Source: Ornithinibacillus massiliensis (GTDB lineage: Bacteria > Bacillota > Bacilli > Bacillales > Amphibacillaceae). From it: a stretch of 64,000 bases of DNA. Of the stretch, positions 19,760 to 28,775 are shown piece after piece (position 1 is the first letter of the stretch; every line of letters starts with the position of its first letter). Made by a program: the position numbers and the translations under genes. The stretch covers positions 558,001-622,000 of the forward strand of contig NZ_JAGXBY010000002.1 in NCBI RefSeq assembly GCF_018310345.1. Direction: 5' to 3'. The notes under the pieces were generated by a model, which was not told where the DNA came from, made no database searches, and was given only the letters and a program-made list of their open reading frames with translations.

Positions 19760-19966
19760 TTATGATAGAATCGTACCTGGTGTAAATTTTTGATTCAAAT
19801 AATCTTGTGGATCAGTGGACAATAGTTGCACAATCTGGTATTCACCATGATCATTCTTTTCTACAAAACATGTTTTCCCCTCATATGTAATACATTGTCT
19901 ATTACTGTATACATTTTCAGGTGTTGGGAATATCTCCGATTCTGAAAGTGGCGTATATAAAATCAT
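19760..19966 (-). CDS. ylzJ: YlzJ-like small protein
   Basis: 68-aa protein of the YlzJ family found between tepA and spoIIIE in Bacillus. It has no recognised domain or signal peptide and its function is unknown. The start overlaps the tepA stop by 4 nt (ATGA), with AGGGGG inside the end of tepA as SD, so it is translationally coupled. Confidence 0.85.
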   Translation of the reverse strand: MILYTPLSESEIFPTPENVYSNRQCITYEGKTCFVEKNDHGEYQIVQLLSTDPQDYLNQKFTPGTILS

Positions 19967-20694
19967 TGAATAACCCCCTGTTCTTGATTTCCTTTTGTTT
20001 GATTGATAAGCTCTGTTACTTTTTTCATTGCTTCTTTCACACCGCCAACTTCATCAATTAAACCATATTCCACCGCATCTGTACCGACCACATTTGTTCC
20101 AATATCACGTGTTAAATTACCTTTAGCAAACATCAAATCTTTGAATTTCTCTTCTTTAATATTGGAATGATGAACGACAAAGTTAATTACTCTTTCCTGC
20201 ATTTTATCTAAGTATTCAAATGTTTGGGGAACTCCAATAACAAGTCCTGTAAGACGTACGGGATGGATAGTCATCGTTGCAGTTGGCACAATAAAAGAAT
20301 AATTAGTCGAAACAGCAATTGGTACACCGATGGAATGACCGCCACCTAATACAATAGAAACGGTTGGTTTAGACAATGACGCAATCATTTCAGATAAAGC
20401 AAGTCCAGCCTCAACATCTCCACCTACTGTATTTAATAAAATAATGACACCCTCAATTTTAGGATTTTGTTCAATCGCGATTAATTGTGGTAGTAAATGT
20501 TCATATTTCGTTGTTTTATTTTGTGGTGGAAGCTGTATGTGACCTTCGATTTGACCGATAATGGATAACACATGGATATTTGAATCTGGTGCTTGTGGGA
20601 CATTCGTTTGACCTAGCGCTTGAATTTTTTGTACTAAGGAAGATGGGTTAGATTGTTCTTCTTGTCCCTCTTTCTTTTCTGTATCTTTTTCCAT
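19963..20694 (-). CDS. tepA: TepA, ClpP-like translocation-enhancing protein
   Basis: 243-aa ClpP/crotonase-fold serine protease homologue. Ser in [14 protein letters not shown] and His in [10 protein letters not shown] match the catalytic region; the GG-D-V motif in [18 protein letters not shown] is also typical. In B. subtilis TepA (YmfB) is linked to degradation of inhibitors of preprotein translocation. ATG at 20694 is preceded by AAAGGAG; upstream in-frame ATGs lack SD. It forms a unit with ylzJ. Confidence 0.9.
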   Translation of the reverse strand: MEKDTEKKEGQEEQSNPSSLVQKIQALGQTNVPQAPDSNIHVLSIIGQIEGHIQLPPQNKTTKYEHLLPQLIAIEQNPKIEGVIILLNTVGGDVEAGLALSEMIASLSKPTVSIVLGGGHSIGVPIAVSTNYSFIVPTATMTIHPVRLTGLVIGVPQTFEYLDKMQERVINFVVHHSNIKEEKFKDLMFAKGNLTRDIGTNVVGTDAVEYGLIDEVGGVKEAMKKVTELINQTKGNQEQGVIQ

Positions 20695-20764
20695 AAATAA
20701 ACACTCCTTTCCAAAATTCACTATAAACATAGTATGGGCGTTTCCCTTCAAATACATTCCTATA

Positions 20765-20799
20765 GAAAAAAGGATTCCCGGTTAAGGAATCCTTTTTAA
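20765..20799 (-). terminator. Terminator of the dpa-asd-dap operon
   Basis: Stem AAAAAGGATTCC / GGAATCCTTTTT with a 9-nt loop and T-run on the minus strand, about 60 nt after the dapA stop. Confidence 0.88.
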
Positions 20800-20858
20800 A
20801 GTAAATCTGTTAAAATTTACTCTCCTGTAGAGCACAATTTCAATTGAACCAATCTTAT

Positions 20859-21731
20859 TTAATGGAGATTTTCTAATAATGACTTTACTCTATTTTCTTC
20901 TTCTGCTGTCAGTGGCACTAGTGGTAGGCGAACACCGCCTGTTTGTATGCCTTTCATTTTAAGTGCTGCTTTTACTGGTGTTGGTGATGGTGCTTCAAAT
21001 AATCCATTCATTACTGGTAGGAGCTTACGATGCAGTTTTGCTGCTTTTTTTGTGTCTCCTTGTTCGAATGCTCTAATCATTTCTTGCATTTCATTACCAA
21101 TTACGTGAGATGCAACAGAGACAATACCATCTCCCCCAATGGAAAGCAACGGTAAAGTTAAACCGTCATCCCCGCTATATAAGGTAAAATCATCACTCGT
21201 ATTTTCAATAATTTCAGCAGCTTGATCTAAGTCTCCACTTGCCTCTTTAACCGAAACGATATTGTCGATTTTGCTTAACTCAATAATCGTTTCAGCAGAC
21301 ATTTTCACTACAGAGCGCCCTGGGATATTATATAACATTATTGGTAAAGTCGTTTCTTCCGCTATAACTTTAAAATGCGTATAAAGTCCTTGTTGATTTG
21401 GTTTATTATAATAAGGAGCCACTAACATGATGGCATCGACACCGCATTTTTCCGCCTCTATTGTTAGCTCTATTGAACTTTGTGTGTTGTTTCCACCTGT
21501 TCCAGCTATGACAGGGATACGCTTATCGACAATTTTTACGACATGTGAAAATAGCTCTAATTTTTCTTTCTTTGTGAGTGTTGGGGATTCTCCAGTTGTT
21601 CCTGCAACGACTAAGCCTTCTGTTCCGTTGTCTATTAAATAATTTACTAATTTTGTTGTTTCGTCATAGTTGATTTCCCCGTCTTGATTAAAAGGGGTAA
21701 CCATTGCCGTTAAAATCTTACCAAAATTCAT
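20859..21731 (-). CDS. dapA: 4-hydroxy-tetrahydrodipicolinate synthase
   Basis: Condenses aspartate semialdehyde with pyruvate, the first dedicated step to lysine, diaminopimelate and dipicolinate. The 290-aa protein has the Schiff-base Lys162 (VSVKEASGDL), Tyr134 (IMLYNIPGRS) and the substrate motif AGTTGESPTL. The ATG is preceded by GAAAGGTGAG. It is the last gene of the dpaA-dpaB-asd-dapG-dapA operon, so its product feeds directly into DpaAB during sporulation. Confidence 0.97.
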   Translation of the reverse strand: MNFGKILTAMVTPFNQDGEINYDETTKLVNYLIDNGTEGLVVAGTTGESPTLTKKEKLELFSHVVKIVDKRIPVIAGTGGNNTQSSIELTIEAEKCGVDAIMLVAPYYNKPNQQGLYTHFKVIAEETTLPIMLYNIPGRSVVKMSAETIIELSKIDNIVSVKEASGDLDQAAEIIENTSDDFTLYSGDDGLTLPLLSIGGDGIVSVASHVIGNEMQEMIRAFEQGDTKKAAKLHRKLLPVMNGLFEAPSPTPVKAALKMKGIQTGGVRLPLVPLTAEEENRVKSLLENLH

Positions 21732-21737
21732 ATATAC

Positions 21738-22991
21738 TCACCTTTCTATAATAAAGTCATGTAAAATTGTCGGCCCTTTTGCTAATTCGAATTCATCATG
21801 TAATGCATTTACTGCTTTATATACATCTTTGCTAGGAATTAATACCCAAATCGTTGTATGACTATCTGCGGATTGTAATATTTGCACACCATGATTAGTT
21901 AAAGCTTGCACGATTCTAGAGGCAACACCTGGAACACCGTTCATTCCAGCACCAACTACTGAAACTTTTGTACAATCCTGTATGACAGTTGGATTAAAGC
22001 CTTTTTCTTTCAACTTATTAATAGCCTTTTTACTTTGTAAATCTGGAACAGTATACACGACACCAGTAGGAGAAATATTGATAAAATCAATCGATATCCC
22101 CGCATCCGCCATAACTTTAAACACTTCAGATTGTAGTCTATATGCTTCCTTCTCTTTTGTTTGAACTTTAATCTGGGTAATGTTAGCTAAATGGGCGATT
22201 CCAGTAACTAATCGGTCTGATACATCGACTGCTTTATTTTTACTCGTTATATTGGTTACCAATGTTCCTCCGTCCTCCTCATAAGTGGAACGAACTAACA
22301 TTGGGATTTTTTCTCTCATAGCAATTTCTACTGCTCTCGGGTGAATAACTTTAGCACCTTGATAAGCTAAATTACAAATTTCCTGATATGTTACCACATC
22401 AAGAGCACGGGCATTTTTAACTACTCGCGGATCGGCTGTCATAATGCCATTAACATCTGTAAATATTTCTATTCGTTCTGCATGTAATGCTACACCTAAA
22501 GCGGCAGCTGTTGTATCGCTCCCTCCACGCCCTAATGTTGTGAGTTCGCCAACTTCATTCTTACCTTGAAAACCTGCAACAACCACTACATCATGTGTCT
22601 TTAACTCATTGTAAATACGAATTGGATTCACTTCTTTTATTTTCGCTTGATTATAACCTGAATTCGTCATGATGCCTGCTTGCGCCCCGGTCAGCGCAAT
22701 TGCTTTAATCGATTTTTTCCGAAGCTCATTCGATAAAACAACCGAAGAAATAATCTCACCACAAGCCATTAGCATATCCAGCTCACGATCTGAGATTGCA
22801 TGCTCTGGATAATGAACTAAATTTAATAATGAATCCGTAGCATAGGCCTCTGGACTTCTTCCCATTGCAGATACGACTACTACAAGCTTATTATCATTCA
22901 GTAGTGCATGTTCTATATGATGAATAACATGTTGTCTAGTTCGTTCATTTTGTACAGAAGTTCCACCAAATTTCTGAACTAATATCTGCAC
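21738..22991 (-). CDS. dapG: Aspartokinase (DapG type)
   Basis: Phosphorylates aspartate. The 417-aa protein has the kinase signature VQKFGGTSV at the N-terminus, the GRGGSDTTAAALG substrate loop and two ACT domains at the C-terminus (about 265-410). By position it matches B. subtilis DapG, the diaminopimelate-sensitive isozyme; the allosteric effector cannot be read from sequence. The start is GTG at 22991 with AGAGGTG upstream. It lies 6 nt ahead of dapA and 21 nt after asd. Confidence 0.95.
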   Translation of the reverse strand: MQILVQKFGGTSVQNERTRQHVIHHIEHALLNDNKLVVVVSAMGRSPEAYATDSLLNLVHYPEHAISDRELDMLMACGEIISSVVLSNELRKKSIKAIALTGAQAGIMTNSGYNQAKIKEVNPIRIYNELKTHDVVVVAGFQGKNEVGELTTLGRGGSDTTAAALGVALHAERIEIFTDVNGIMTADPRVVKNARALDVVTYQEICNLAYQGAKVIHPRAVEIAMREKIPMLVRSTYEEDGGTLVTNITSKNKAVDVSDRLVTGIAHLANITQIKVQTKEKEAYRLQSEVFKVMADAGISIDFINISPTGVVYTVPDLQSKKAINKLKEKGFNPTVIQDCTKVSVVGAGMNGVPGVASRIVQALTNHGVQILQSADSHTTIWVLIPSKDVYKAVNALHDEFELAKGPTILHDFIIER

Positions 22992-23012
22992 GTTTCAAAC
23001 ACCTCTACCTAA

Positions 23013-24062
23013 CTATTTTAATAAGAACCCCTTTTCAATCATACGTTCAGCAATTTGAACGGTATTCCATGCAGCTCCTTTAAGCAGATTATCAGAAACG
23101 ATCCATAAGTGGAATCCTTTATCATCATCTAAGTCCTTCCTTACACGACCAACAAATACTTCTTTTTCTCCAGCAGCACTTTGGGGTGTTGGATAGACTT
23201 GGTTAGTTGGATCGTCCTGTAAAACAATCCCATCCGCATTGTCTAATACCTTCCAAAGATCCTCCGTTCGTAACCCTTCTTTCTCTACCTCAATATATAC
23301 ACTTTCAGCATGAGAGGTGAAAAATGGTAGGCGAACACAAGTTGCTGTAACTTTCAGTTCAGGTGCATGCAATATTTTTCTCGTTTCATTAATCATCTTC
23401 ATCTCTTCAAACGTATAACCATTATCCTGGAATACATCGATTTGAGGCAGTGCATTAAAGGCAATTGGGTAATGGTTACGATCGCCATTTACTGGTAATA
23501 TTTTTGGTGTAACCTCTTCATTATTCAAAAATCCCTCTGTTTGTCTTCTTAGTTCATCTACAGCCTGGTTTCCTGCTCCAGAAACAGCTTGGTAGGTAGA
23601 TACGATAACTTTCTTCAAACCAAAAGCTTCTTTTAACGGCTTTAAAGCCGCTACCATTTGGATTGTCGAACAATTCGGATTGGCAATAATACCTTTATGC
23701 AATGCCAAATCCTCCTCATTTACTTCTGGTACAACTAGTGGTACTTCCTCATCCATCCGATAGGCACTTGTATTATCAACTACTACAGCACCACGTTTCA
23801 CTGCCTCTGGTGCAAACTGCTTAGACACTGATCCACCAGCTGAAAATAAAGCAATATCTATATCGTTAAAACTTTCGTTCGTTGTTTCTTCTACCGTATA
23901 TTCTTGCTCTTTGAACATAATCTTTGTTCCTTGAGAACGCTTTGAGGAGAGAAGCTTTAGTTCATTAATTGGAAAATTTCTTTCCTCTAGTAATTTCACT
24001 ATGTTTTGACCAACAGCCCCTGTTGCTCCAACTACTGCTACATTATAAGTTTCTTTTGTCAT
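23013..24062 (-). CDS. asd: Aspartate-semialdehyde dehydrogenase
   Basis: Reduces aspartyl phosphate to aspartate semialdehyde with NADPH. The 349-aa protein has the Rossmann motif VVGATGAVGQNIVKL and catalytic Cys131 in IANPNCSTIQMVAA. The ATG follows AGGGG at 8 nt. It lies 76 bp after dpaB, leaving room for an internal vegetative promoter, though none is convincing. Operon position matches B. subtilis. Confidence 0.97.
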   Translation of the reverse strand: MTKETYNVAVVGATGAVGQNIVKLLEERNFPINELKLLSSKRSQGTKIMFKEQEYTVEETTNESFNDIDIALFSAGGSVSKQFAPEAVKRGAVVVDNTSAYRMDEEVPLVVPEVNEEDLALHKGIIANPNCSTIQMVAALKPLKEAFGLKKVIVSTYQAVSGAGNQAVDELRRQTEGFLNNEEVTPKILPVNGDRNHYPIAFNALPQIDVFQDNGYTFEEMKMINETRKILHAPELKVTATCVRLPFFTSHAESVYIEVEKEGLRTEDLWKVLDNADGIVLQDDPTNQVYPTPQSAAGEKEVFVGRVRKDLDDDKGFHLWIVSDNLLKGAAWNTVQIAERMIEKGFLLK

Positions 24063-24138
24063 GATGATAACCCCTTCCCCCAGAAGAATAAAAATTATTA
24101 AATACTATCTGAATCTTAACTATACATTCTATCACAAT

Positions 24139-24732
24139 TTATTCCGAAAATGGTACTAATATCGGTTGTAATTGCTTACCTTCCAAAGCTAAAGAAACTG
24201 TATCAGATAATAACTCCATGTTAGCAACTAGTGAATTAGGCTTTTTGTATGGATCGTCTTGGCCATAGGGAACAAAATAAATATACTTACTTGCCATTAA
24301 ACGCATTAAATTAACACCATTTAGACCTAAAGCATCATTCGTAGATATTCCTAGTACGACTGGAGCTCCGTTTCGCATGGTCGCTTTTGCAGCCATAAGT
24401 GGCGGAGAATCGGTTTGCGCATTGGCAAACTTACTCATAGAATTACCGGTTAAAGGAGCAATTACCATACAATCAAGTGGATTTTGAGGACCGAGTGGCT
24501 CCGCTTCTGGCATCGTAGAAATTACTTTCTTCCCAGTAATGGATTCGATTCGTTCAATATGATCCTTTGCTTTACCAAATTTCGTATCAACATTCATTAC
24601 CGTATAAGTAACAACTGGAACAACCTCCGCTCCTAATTCCACTAGTCGTTCCATAGGACCAAATACTGCCTCATATGTGCAATGTGAACCTGTCACACCA
24701 AACCCAATTCTTTTCCCTTTTAAATCCATCAT
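24139..24732 (-). CDS. dpaB: Dipicolinate synthase subunit B (SpoVFB)
   Basis: Flavoprotein-like subunit of dipicolinate synthase, acting in the mother cell to make the calcium-dipicolinate that fills the spore core. The 197-aa protein shows the flavin-fold stretch RIGFGVTGSHCTYEAV and IAPLTGNSMSK of the SpoVFB family, very close to B. subtilis. Its start overlaps the dpaA stop (ATGA); a second ATG three bases on is equally possible (SD AAAAGGAG). Confidence 0.95.
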   Translation of the reverse strand: MMDLKGKRIGFGVTGSHCTYEAVFGPMERLVELGAEVVPVVTYTVMNVDTKFGKAKDHIERIESITGKKVISTMPEAEPLGPQNPLDCMVIAPLTGNSMSKFANAQTDSPPLMAAKATMRNGAPVVLGISTNDALGLNGVNLMRLMASKYIYFVPYGQDDPYKKPNSLVANMELLSDTVSLALEGKQLQPILVPFSE

Positions 24733-25613
24733 AATAACTCCTTTTCCTTTGTTAATATTTGAATGATGACATCTGCTAGTATTTTACCAGCAGTCTTAGG
24801 GGCTACTATACTAGGCAAACTTCTTGCTAGCATTGCTTCAATACCTCGTTGCTTTGCATAATCAAAATCTGTACCACCAGGCTTTGAAGCTAAGTCTATA
24901 ATGACTGCGCTTGCTGGCAAATTTTGAATGGCATCCTTGTTTATTACCTTAGCTGGTATCGTATTAATCAAAAGATCACATTCACTAGTATAAGAAGACA
25001 ATTTATTTAAGGCGATTGGGGTTAGACCCATTTCTGTAATTCTCGCTAAATCCGTTGAATTTCTAGTTGCTACCGAAACTTTTGCACCAAGCGCTGCAAA
25101 TTTATTGGCAACCGTATTCCCTACCCTACCAAAGCCAGCAACAATTACTCTAGATGAATGAATGGTATAGTCCGTATTCTCAATAGCCATCATGATTGCA
25201 CCTTCAGCTGTTGGGATTGAATTGTAAATTGCCACATCGTCCCGGTCCAGTAGAGGGATTAATGTTTTATTGGAATGCCCCACTAATTCTGTCAAATGAT
25301 TGGTAGTTATTCCGGTGAAAATAACCGCACTCTCTTTCAGTCGATCAAGCCACTCCTTTGTAATATAGATATCTTGATCAGAAAAGACCGTCTCTACCTT
25401 GCCCCCTTCATCTGCACCGGTAATAGGTAATATAATAATATCTATATTTTCAACATCTAACTCATTAAAATCTTTTTGATTTAATCCTGTAAATCCTTGT
25501 TCTAATTTGTCGTAGCCTACTAGAACTAACTCTATATTTTCAATAGCTTGCAGTTGTCTAATTAGCTCTAAATATCTAGCATCTCCACCTATAACAGCTA
25601 TGAATTGTTTCAT
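24729..25613 (-). CDS. dpaA: Dipicolinate synthase subunit A (SpoVFA)
   Basis: Dehydrogenase subunit of dipicolinate synthase, 294 aa. It has an N-terminal IGGDARYLELIRQL segment and a central Rossmann motif VIVAGFGRVGNTVANKF (about 155-171), then LINTIPAKVI and LPSIVAPKTAGKI as in B. subtilis SpoVFA. It is the first gene of the five-gene operon. A sigma-K promoter lies about 80 nt upstream, which fits late mother-cell expression. Confidence 0.95.
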   Translation of the reverse strand: MKQFIAVIGGDARYLELIRQLQAIENIELVLVGYDKLEQGFTGLNQKDFNELDVENIDIIILPITGADEGGKVETVFSDQDIYITKEWLDRLKESAVIFTGITTNHLTELVGHSNKTLIPLLDRDDVAIYNSIPTAEGAIMMAIENTDYTIHSSRVIVAGFGRVGNTVANKFAALGAKVSVATRNSTDLARITEMGLTPIALNKLSSYTSECDLLINTIPAKVINKDAIQNLPASAVIIDLASKPGGTDFDYAKQRGIEAMLARSLPSIVAPKTAGKILADVIIQILTKEKELL

Positions 25614-25697
25614 TACCTAGAACACCCTCCAACCTCAAAATAAAAAGTCATCGATAAAAGCCAATATCTCCATATCAAGTTAAAGCATTTTTCTTTA

Positions 25698-25725
25698 TAG
25701 CTTATGATTTTATAGGCGGATAGTG
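25698..25725 (-). promoter_or_regulatory. Sigma-K promoter of the dpaA operon
   Basis: Minus-strand CAC, 16 nt, then CATAAGCTA, an exact fit to the sigma-K consensus (AC, 16-17 nt, CATAnnnTA). It lies about 85 nt upstream of dpaA. The B. subtilis operon is known to be sigma-K dependent. Confidence 0.75.
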
Positions 25726-25747
25726 AATGCTAGTTATGAAAAGGGAC

Positions 25748-25782
25748 AAAAAAAGGCTAGTATCTCTGTATCGATACTAGCC
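25748..25782 (-). terminator. Terminator after ymxH
   Basis: Perfect 10-bp stem GGCTAGTATC / GATACTAGCC, 8-nt loop, seven T on the minus strand, 9 nt after the ymxH stop. Confidence 0.92.
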
Positions 25783-25791
25783 GTCATAACG

Positions 25792-26025
25792 CTATTCTGC
25801 TTCAATCATAATCATATCCTCGCCAATCTTTTTTATCGAATTCCAATGAATTTTAGCAACTTCTCCTTCTTTCTTTAGACCGAACCATTTATAGTTAGGC
25901 AAAATAAACGAATGAATTTGCCCCGTATGTTCATCGATTTCCAAATCTGTCTGTCCTAATATTCCTAATCGTTTACCGTTAGTAATATTCACTATTTCCT
26001 TATTACTTATATCATTGTAGCGCAC
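25792..26025 (-). CDS. ymxH: YlmC/YmxH-family PRC-barrel protein
   Basis: 77-aa protein of the YlmC/YmxH sporulation-associated family (PRC-barrel-like; NGKRLGILGQTDLEIDEHTG, HWNSIKKIGEDMIMIE). The start is GTG at 26025 (VRYNDISNKEI), with GGAGG 9 nt upstream; a frame open for 42 more codons has no SD and does not match the family. Its exact role is unknown. It has its own terminator. Confidence 0.85.
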   Translation of the reverse strand: MRYNDISNKEIVNITNGKRLGILGQTDLEIDEHTGQIHSFILPNYKWFGLKKEGEVAKIHWNSIKKIGEDMIMIEAE

Positions 26026-26137
26026 GGATTCAGCCCTCCAATTCCTCCCGTTTTTATAAGTATATGCTAAAAAAACTAGCCCTATGTTACATTCATATTC
26101 TATTCTATTCATAATACGTAAAAATTTCACCATAAGT

Positions 26138-26166
26138 GTGAGATTCTTCATATTATTCTATATAAT
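26138..26166 (+). promoter_or_regulatory. Putative sigma-A promoter of the plus-strand small gene
   Basis: GTGAGA and TATAAT with a 17-nt spacer, about 35 nt upstream of the GTG at 26199 and about 15 nt upstream of the ATG at 26181. The -10 is perfect; the -35 matches 4 of 6. Confidence 0.55.
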
Positions 26167-26198
26167 ATAACTAGCAAATAATGGAGGGAATGAAAAGT

Positions 26199-26450
26199 GT
26201 GATAACACATGATTATCGAAAAAAGTACAGGGAAACTTATCTACCAAAAACAGAACAGATTACAATTCAACAACAACCAGAATTAACCTGTGTATCGCAA
26301 CGAATGATTATATCCTATAATATGGATTGGAACGGGAGACCAGAGCCGATTGACGAAAAATGGCTAGCTTTTCACTATACCTCTAAAAAGAAAAATAGTG
26401 GGCAAAGTCACCCGTTGATGACCTTACCCAATAATCCTAGTACGTTTTAA
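26199..26450 (+). CDS. Small unrecognised protein, only plus-strand gene
   Basis: 83-aa product starting V-ITHDYRKKYRETYLP, with WNGRPEPIDEKWLAFHY in the second half. It is hydrophilic, with no signal peptide, membrane helix or recognised domain. Support for it being real: GGAGGG 10 nt before the GTG, a good -10 upstream, no overlap with another gene, and a fit between divergent ymxH and convergent mlpA. An ATG at 26190 lies too close to the SD; the ATG at 26181 includes the SD. I do not recognise the family; a role in sporulation is only a guess from neighbours. Confidence 0.6.
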   Translation: MITHDYRKKYRETYLPKTEQITIQQQPELTCVSQRMIISYNMDWNGRPEPIDEKWLAFHYTSKKKNSGQSHPLMTLPNNPSTF

Positions 26451-26478
26451 AACTTATACACAAATGAATTTGTATTGG

Positions 26479-27702
26479 TTAACCAATTTTCGGAGCAATG
26501 AGTGCAGTAGATGGTGCTTTACTACCAAAGGTCAACTCGATAACCTGTTTAATCGACTCATGACTAACCGAATCAATCTCTTGAATCATTTCATCCAGTG
26601 TTCGATGACGGTTTAGCAACAACTCATTCTTCCCATTTCTGCTCATTCGACTATTAGTGCTTTCCAAACTCAACATTAAGCTTCCCTTTAATTGCTCTTT
26701 ACTATTTCTTAATTCCTTATCTGTTAAACCTTTTTCCATTAAGTTATCAACCGTTTGTTCAATCGTATCTTTTAACAAAGGTAATTGTTCTTTCCCAGTT
26801 CCTGCATAAATAGTAAGTAACCCATGATCTAAAAACGATGAGTGATAAGAAAATACAGAGTATGCAAGTCCACGTTTTTCTCTTACTTCCTGGAATAGTC
26901 TGGAGCTCATACTTCCTCCAAGAACATTGTTAAGAATAATAAGACTATACACATCTTCTGAATCAACCGGTAAACCATTATAACCAATACATAAATGAGC
27001 TTGTTCTGTATCTTTATGCCTTTCAATCGTATCACTTAAGAAGGTTGGTTTAGTAACCATGGACCGTTTCGCATTTGAGCTATAGTTTCCGAAATAACTT
27101 TCAACTGTAGAAATAAACGATACATCAACGTTACCCGCTACGGAAATAACGACATTTTCTGGTGTATAATGACTAGATATGTACTCTCTTAATGTATCTG
27201 GAGTAAAGGTTTTCAAGTGTTCTTCGGTTCCAAGTATTGGATAGCCTAATGGATGTTGGCCATACGATGCTCTAGCCAGTAAATCATGCACTATATCATC
27301 CGGGGTATCCTCATACATTTTGATTTCTTCATAAACAACTTTCTTCTCGCGTTCCATTTCGTCTGAATCAAACGATGAATTAAAGAACATATCTGCTAAA
27401 ATTTCTAAAGCATGCTCCTTATGTGTATCCAATACTTTAGCATAAAAACATGTATATTCTTTTGATGTAAAAGCATTCACTTGACCACCTATGGAGTCAA
27501 AAGCTTCCGCTATGTCTGTTGCTGTACGTGTCTTTGTCCCTTTAAAGAACATATGCTCCAGAAAATGCGAAATTCCATTATTTATTTCATTTTCATTCCT
27601 TGAACCAGTTAACACCCACACACCAATCGTAACTGATCTTACGGAAGGTATTTTTTCTAGTACAATTCGTAGTCCATTTTTGCTAGTATGTTTTTCTATC
27701 AA
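26479..27702 (-). CDS. mlpA: M16-family zinc peptidase MlpA (YmxG)
   Basis: 407-aa processing-peptidase-like protein with HxxEH (ISHFLEHMFFKGT) and the downstream Glu in VYEEIKMYEDTPDD; the C-terminal GGSMSSRLFQEVREKRGLAYS is the second M16 hallmark. B. subtilis MlpA affects extracellular protease production. Start TTG at 27702, with GGAGG 7 nt upstream and an N-terminus matching the family; an upstream in-frame ATG lacks SD. It lies 22 nt after ylxY. Confidence 0.93.
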   Translation of the reverse strand: MIEKHTSKNGLRIVLEKIPSVRSVTIGVWVLTGSRNENEINNGISHFLEHMFFKGTKTRTATDIAEAFDSIGGQVNAFTSKEYTCFYAKVLDTHKEHALEILADMFFNSSFDSDEMEREKKVVYEEIKMYEDTPDDIVHDLLARASYGQHPLGYPILGTEEHLKTFTPDTLREYISSHYTPENVVISVAGNVDVSFISTVESYFGNYSSNAKRSMVTKPTFLSDTIERHKDTEQAHLCIGYNGLPVDSEDVYSLIILNNVLGGSMSSRLFQEVREKRGLAYSVFSYHSSFLDHGLLTIYAGTGKEQLPLLKDTIEQTVDNLMEKGLTDKELRNSKEQLKGSLMLSLESTNSRMSRNGKNELLLNRHRTLDEMIQEIDSVSHESIKQVIELTFGSKAPSTALIAPKIG

Positions 27703-27724
27703 GTTCGTTCCTCCTGTAACCAAG

Positions 27725-28675
27725 CTATCGTGTTTCTGATAATAATTTATCGATTGAACCTATTTTGTAATCCCTCGCCTTAATCTCTGTAATTAAGGAA
27801 GGTAATCCCTTCGCAACCGAGGCTGTTGGATGCATTAAAATCGTTGCACCAGGATGAAGTTTTCCAATTACACGATTCATCATAACATCTACTGTTGGAT
27901 TCTTCCAATCAATCGTATCCACACTCCAAAGGATCGTATTCATATGTAATTCATCAGCAACTTTTACTACCTCGTCTGAATAGCTACCACTTGGTGGGGC
28001 AAACCATTTTGGATCTTCGCCTGTAATAGCATGGAGTACTTCATTTGTATCTTTGATTTGCTTTTCTATTTCAGCTCTCCCTAATCTTGCCATATCAGGA
28101 TGGTTATAGGCATGATTACCAATAGTATGCCCTTGTTCCTTAATCATTTTCACGTATTCTACATTCTCTTTAGCCCATTTTCCTTCTATGAAAAAGGTGG
28201 CTTTAACCTTTTGTTCCTTTAAGGTGTTTAATATGTCCGGAATGTACTCTGTTCCCCATGAAACGTTAATTAGAAAAGAAACCATCTGCTTATCAGGATG
28301 TCCACGGTATATTGGGGCTGGCCCTAAATCGTTTAACGAAACCTTTGGTGGTATTGGTTGATAAACTAGTAAATCTTCATCAAATTCTCCAGCTTTTTTC
28401 ATGCGTTCGTATGATGCAGCGATATCCACTTGACGACCATTTCTGCCTGGTATTTTCTTCCACACTCTATCTATATAGGCATCTTCCGGCTCCTCATTAT
28501 ATCGCTCACTTTTCTCCTCAATTTCTTGATATAGTGGATCTTCTCCTTTTGCTACTTCTACTGGAGAGAAAGTGGCCTGACTTTCCACTTGAAACGGATT
28601 ATGTTCTATATTAAACGATACCATTACGATTATGACAAAAACAATGACATGTATATAATTTCGATAGTTATACAT
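27725..28675 (-). CDS. ylxY: YlxY, polysaccharide deacetylase-like protein
   Basis: 316-aa exported or membrane-anchored NodB-fold protein: N-terminal hydrophobic segment (YIHVIVFVIIVMVSF), then the deacetylase-like domain from about residue 125. The first NodB motif (normally TFDDGP) reads FLINVSWGTEY, so the catalytic and metal Asp residues are missing, while the HxxxH-type motif (GHTIGNHAYNHPDM) is kept. B. subtilis YlxY shows the same change. ATG at 28675 chosen with GGAGG 10 nt upstream; ATG at 28681 is nearer. Activity is doubtful. Confidence 0.88.
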   Translation of the reverse strand: MYNYRNYIHVIVFVIIVMVSFNIEHNPFQVESQATFSPVEVAKGEDPLYQEIEEKSERYNEEPEDAYIDRVWKKIPGRNGRQVDIAASYERMKKAGEFDEDLLVYQPIPPKVSLNDLGPAPIYRGHPDKQMVSFLINVSWGTEYIPDILNTLKEQKVKATFFIEGKWAKENVEYVKMIKEQGHTIGNHAYNHPDMARLGRAEIEKQIKDTNEVLHAITGEDPKWFAPPSGSYSDEVVKVADELHMNTILWSVDTIDWKNPTVDVMMNRVIGKLHPGATILMHPTASVAKGLPSLITEIKARDYKIGSIDKLLSETR

Positions 28676-28737
28676 TAACATCACTCCTCCCTTTCATATA
28701 TATGAAGGAGGAGGACAAGATATGAAATCTAGACATG

Positions 28738-28763
28738 AAAAAAGAAACTGGATTTCCAGCTTC
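28738..28763 (-). terminator. Terminator after pnpA
   Basis: Stem GAAGCTGG / CCAGTTTC with a 4-nt loop followed by a T-run on the minus strand, about 12 nt after the pnpA stop. Confidence 0.8.
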
Positions 28764-28775
28764 TCTTCTTTGTCT

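Noticed and set aside
26455..26478. Small ACAAAT/ATTTGT hairpin between the small gene and mlpA
   Set aside because: Short stem without a T-run on either strand; not strong enough to call a terminator.
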